From Nitrososphaera_A sp036522495 (GTDB taxonomy: Archaea > Thermoproteota > Nitrososphaeria > Nitrososphaerales > Nitrososphaeraceae): a DNA stretch of 7,033 nt. The translations under genes and the position numbers were made by a program. This document shows, one piece after another, positions 6,262 to 7,033 of the stretch; within the stretch, counting starts at the first letter, position 1, and each line of letters begins with the position of its first letter. Location of the stretch: the NCBI GenBank assembly GCA_036522495.1, contig DATDFS010000323.1, positions 1 through 7,033 on the forward strand, written 5' to 3'. The notes below the pieces were generated by a model, which was given only the letters and a program-made list of their open reading frames with translations, had not been told where the DNA came from and searched no databases.

Positions 6262-6268
6262 TTTTTTT
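6262..6268 (+). terminator. T7 terminator of the glycosyltransferase gene
   Basis: A run of seven T's begins 8 bases after the TAA stop of the glycosyltransferase, with no stem needed. This is the standard position and form of an archaeal T-run terminator. Confidence 0.55.
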
Positions 6269-6348
6269 GGAGAATGTTATAAAATAATAGAACTTGGCAA
6301 AAATCACATCAATACATAATATTTCGACGAGAGTTACCAAAGACGAGT

Positions 6349-6357
6349 CTTAATATC
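6349..6357 (+). promoter_or_regulatory. TATA-like box for the gene at 6370
   Basis: CTTAATATC is centred about 6353, predicting a transcript start near 6378. That lies between the TTG at 6370 and the GTG at 6394, so it slightly favours the later start. Weak match, judged by eye. Confidence 0.3.
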
Positions 6358-6369
6358 TAGATTATCTTA

Positions 6370-6681
6370 TTGTTCAGCAGTGCATTCTTATATGTGAGAG
6401 AATACATTAAGAAGTGGACGGACAGGGAATTGAGTAGTAATATTTTTTCGGAAACTGAGATTGACTTTAGAGAGCGATACAGTAGTTACCTAAGGACTAT
6501 GAAACAACGAATTTACGATACATATCTAGGATTCAACGAATTGGACGACGAACGAAAAATGGTTAACCAGCAAGTTGTAAGGACGCCCGGACGTAGAGGC
6601 GAGGTTATTAAGAATGAAGAGATTGATAAAGAATTTTCTAGGCGATATGTTGAGTATAAAAAAAGTAATGAAATATTCTGA
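6370..6681 (+). CDS. Unrecognised 103-residue charged protein
   Basis: I do not recognise this protein. It is highly charged and mostly helical in appearance, with no Cys or zinc motif and no membrane segment; only the first eight residues are mildly hydrophobic. Residues 10-20 and 30-57 look like amphipathic helices (REYIKKWTDRE; ETEIDFRERYSSYLRTMKQR). A basic turn (TPGRRGEVIK, 72-81) is followed by a helical end (EIDKEFSRRYVEYKK). The start is uncertain: TTG 6370 gives 103 residues, GTG 6394 gives 95 and fits the weak TATA box better. It lies 115 bases after the glycosyltransferase, beyond that gene's T-run terminator, so it is probably transcribed separately. A protein-interaction or DNA-associated role is possible but unsupported. 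Length and composition make a real gene likely; function is unknown. Confidence 0.6.
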   Translation: MFSSAFLYVREYIKKWTDRELSSNIFSETEIDFRERYSSYLRTMKQRIYDTYLGFNELDDERKMVNQQVVRTPGRRGEVIKNEEIDKEFSRRYVEYKKSNEIF

Positions 6682-6766
6682 TTGAATTCTGGACTTTATG
6701 AGATCACTTAAGTCCTAGACCAATTATATGAACTGTTTTATCTAAAATTCAGTACAACCATTAAAC

Positions 6767-6787
6767 AATCAAGAGATTTTCTTGATT
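6767..6787. repeat. Perfect 8-bp inverted repeat between convergent genes
   Basis: AATCAAGA (6767-6774) and TCTTGATT (6780-6787) pair perfectly around a five-base loop. It lies 85 bases after the stop of the 6370-6681 gene and just beyond the T-run that ends the opposing TRAM gene. It could stabilise the 3' end of the plus transcript; it is not followed by a plus T-run. Confidence 0.45.
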
Positions 6788-6801
6788 TATAGAATAAATC
6801 T

Positions 6802-6829
6802 AAAAAAAAACGGGCAACAAATTAAGCCC
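6802..6829 (-). terminator. Hairpin plus T9 terminator of the TRAM gene
   Basis: On the minus strand a GGGC/GCCC stem (6829-6826 with 6815-6812, ten-base loop) is followed after one G by nine T's (6810-6802). It lies about 75 bases after the TRAM stop codon. The T-run alone would suffice for archaeal polymerase; the stem makes it look like a bacterial intrinsic terminator. Confidence 0.6.
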
Positions 6830-6902
6830 AAATTAGGAGTTTTACTTTTAAAGATTAACCTTCTACTTAAGACTAATACTTTCGTTCGTGTTATGGATTT
6901 TT

Positions 6903-7033
6903 TTACACAATTTGTGCTTTTGCGAAGCGATCTCCCACACTGGTAATTCTTATGTTCGTTTTTTGTCCACTTTTTGCACCTTCAACAAATATTACAAAAC
7001 CTTGGATCCTAGCAATTCCGTCGCCTCTCCTAC
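6903..7033 (-). CDS. TRAM-domain RNA-binding protein, C-terminal part only
   Basis: The last 42 codons of a minus-strand gene enter from the right edge and stop at TAA 6903-6905. The translation contains RRGDGIARIQGFVIFVEGAK, then SGQKTNIRITSVGDRFAKAQIV. This is the typical TRAM pattern: a Gly-Asp-Gly-Ile-Ala turn, a strand Gly-Phe-Val-Ile-Phe-Val, the Gly-x-x-x-Gly-x-Lys turn, then the closing Val-x-x-Arg-Phe-Ala-x-Ala strand. TRAM is an oligonucleotide-binding-like beta barrel. Archaeal stand-alone TRAM proteins bind RNA and are thought to act as RNA chaperones, some in cold response. The barrel ends at the C-terminus, as in small archaeal TRAM proteins of about 70 residues or in longer proteins with an N-terminal zinc ribbon; the missing N-terminus prevents a choice. 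Domain identity is firm. Confidence 0.85.
   Translation of the reverse strand, partial: RRGDGIARIQGFVIFVEGAKSGQKTNIRITSVGDRFAKAQIV

Overview
The window looks like archaeal chromosome, most likely an ammonia-oxidising Nitrososphaeria (Thaumarchaeota) lineage. The reasons are AT-rich, loosely packed DNA, several TATA-like boxes about 25 bases from start codons with no Shine-Dalgarno sites, an archaeal-type small TRAM protein, an HxlR-type winged-helix regulator, an HflX GTPase, and tiny zinc-binding proteins. The lineage call is inference from gene content. No rRNA, tRNA, CRISPR array, integrase or insertion sequence was found.

Layout, left to right. An HxlR-family regulator gene runs off the left edge on the minus strand (1-321). 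A 460-base gap follows. It holds a start-less minus open stretch and a compact GC-rich island (about 572-660) with several short inverted repeats. Next, on the minus strand, is a polytopic membrane protein resembling NnrS (785-2094). It is split by one frameshift near 1819-1837 and reads as one protein if a single base is restored. Two small plus-strand genes follow: a one-finger zinc protein (2315-2518) and an unrecognised 106-residue protein (2791-3111).

On the minus strand, HflX (3248-4342) lies 20 bases downstream of a 62-residue zinc-ribbon-like gene (4363-4551), probably as one transcript. The 515-base gap beyond them contains a probable dead gene (4705-4980, minus), readable in one frame apart from two internal TAA stops. 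A family 4 glycosyltransferase (5067-6254, plus) and an unrecognised basic/acidic 103-residue protein (6370-6681, plus) come next. A convergent TRAM-domain gene (6903 to right edge, minus) ends at a hairpin-plus-T9 terminator.

The genes do not form one pathway. The clearest functional pairing is HflX with its zinc-ribbon neighbour. HflX is a ribosome-associated GTPase and TRAM is an RNA-binding fold, so both touch RNA or translation. I see no convincing new multi-gene system. The most interesting items are the structured GC-rich island, the two decayed or broken minus-strand genes, and the non-canonical motifs in HflX and the glycosyltransferase.
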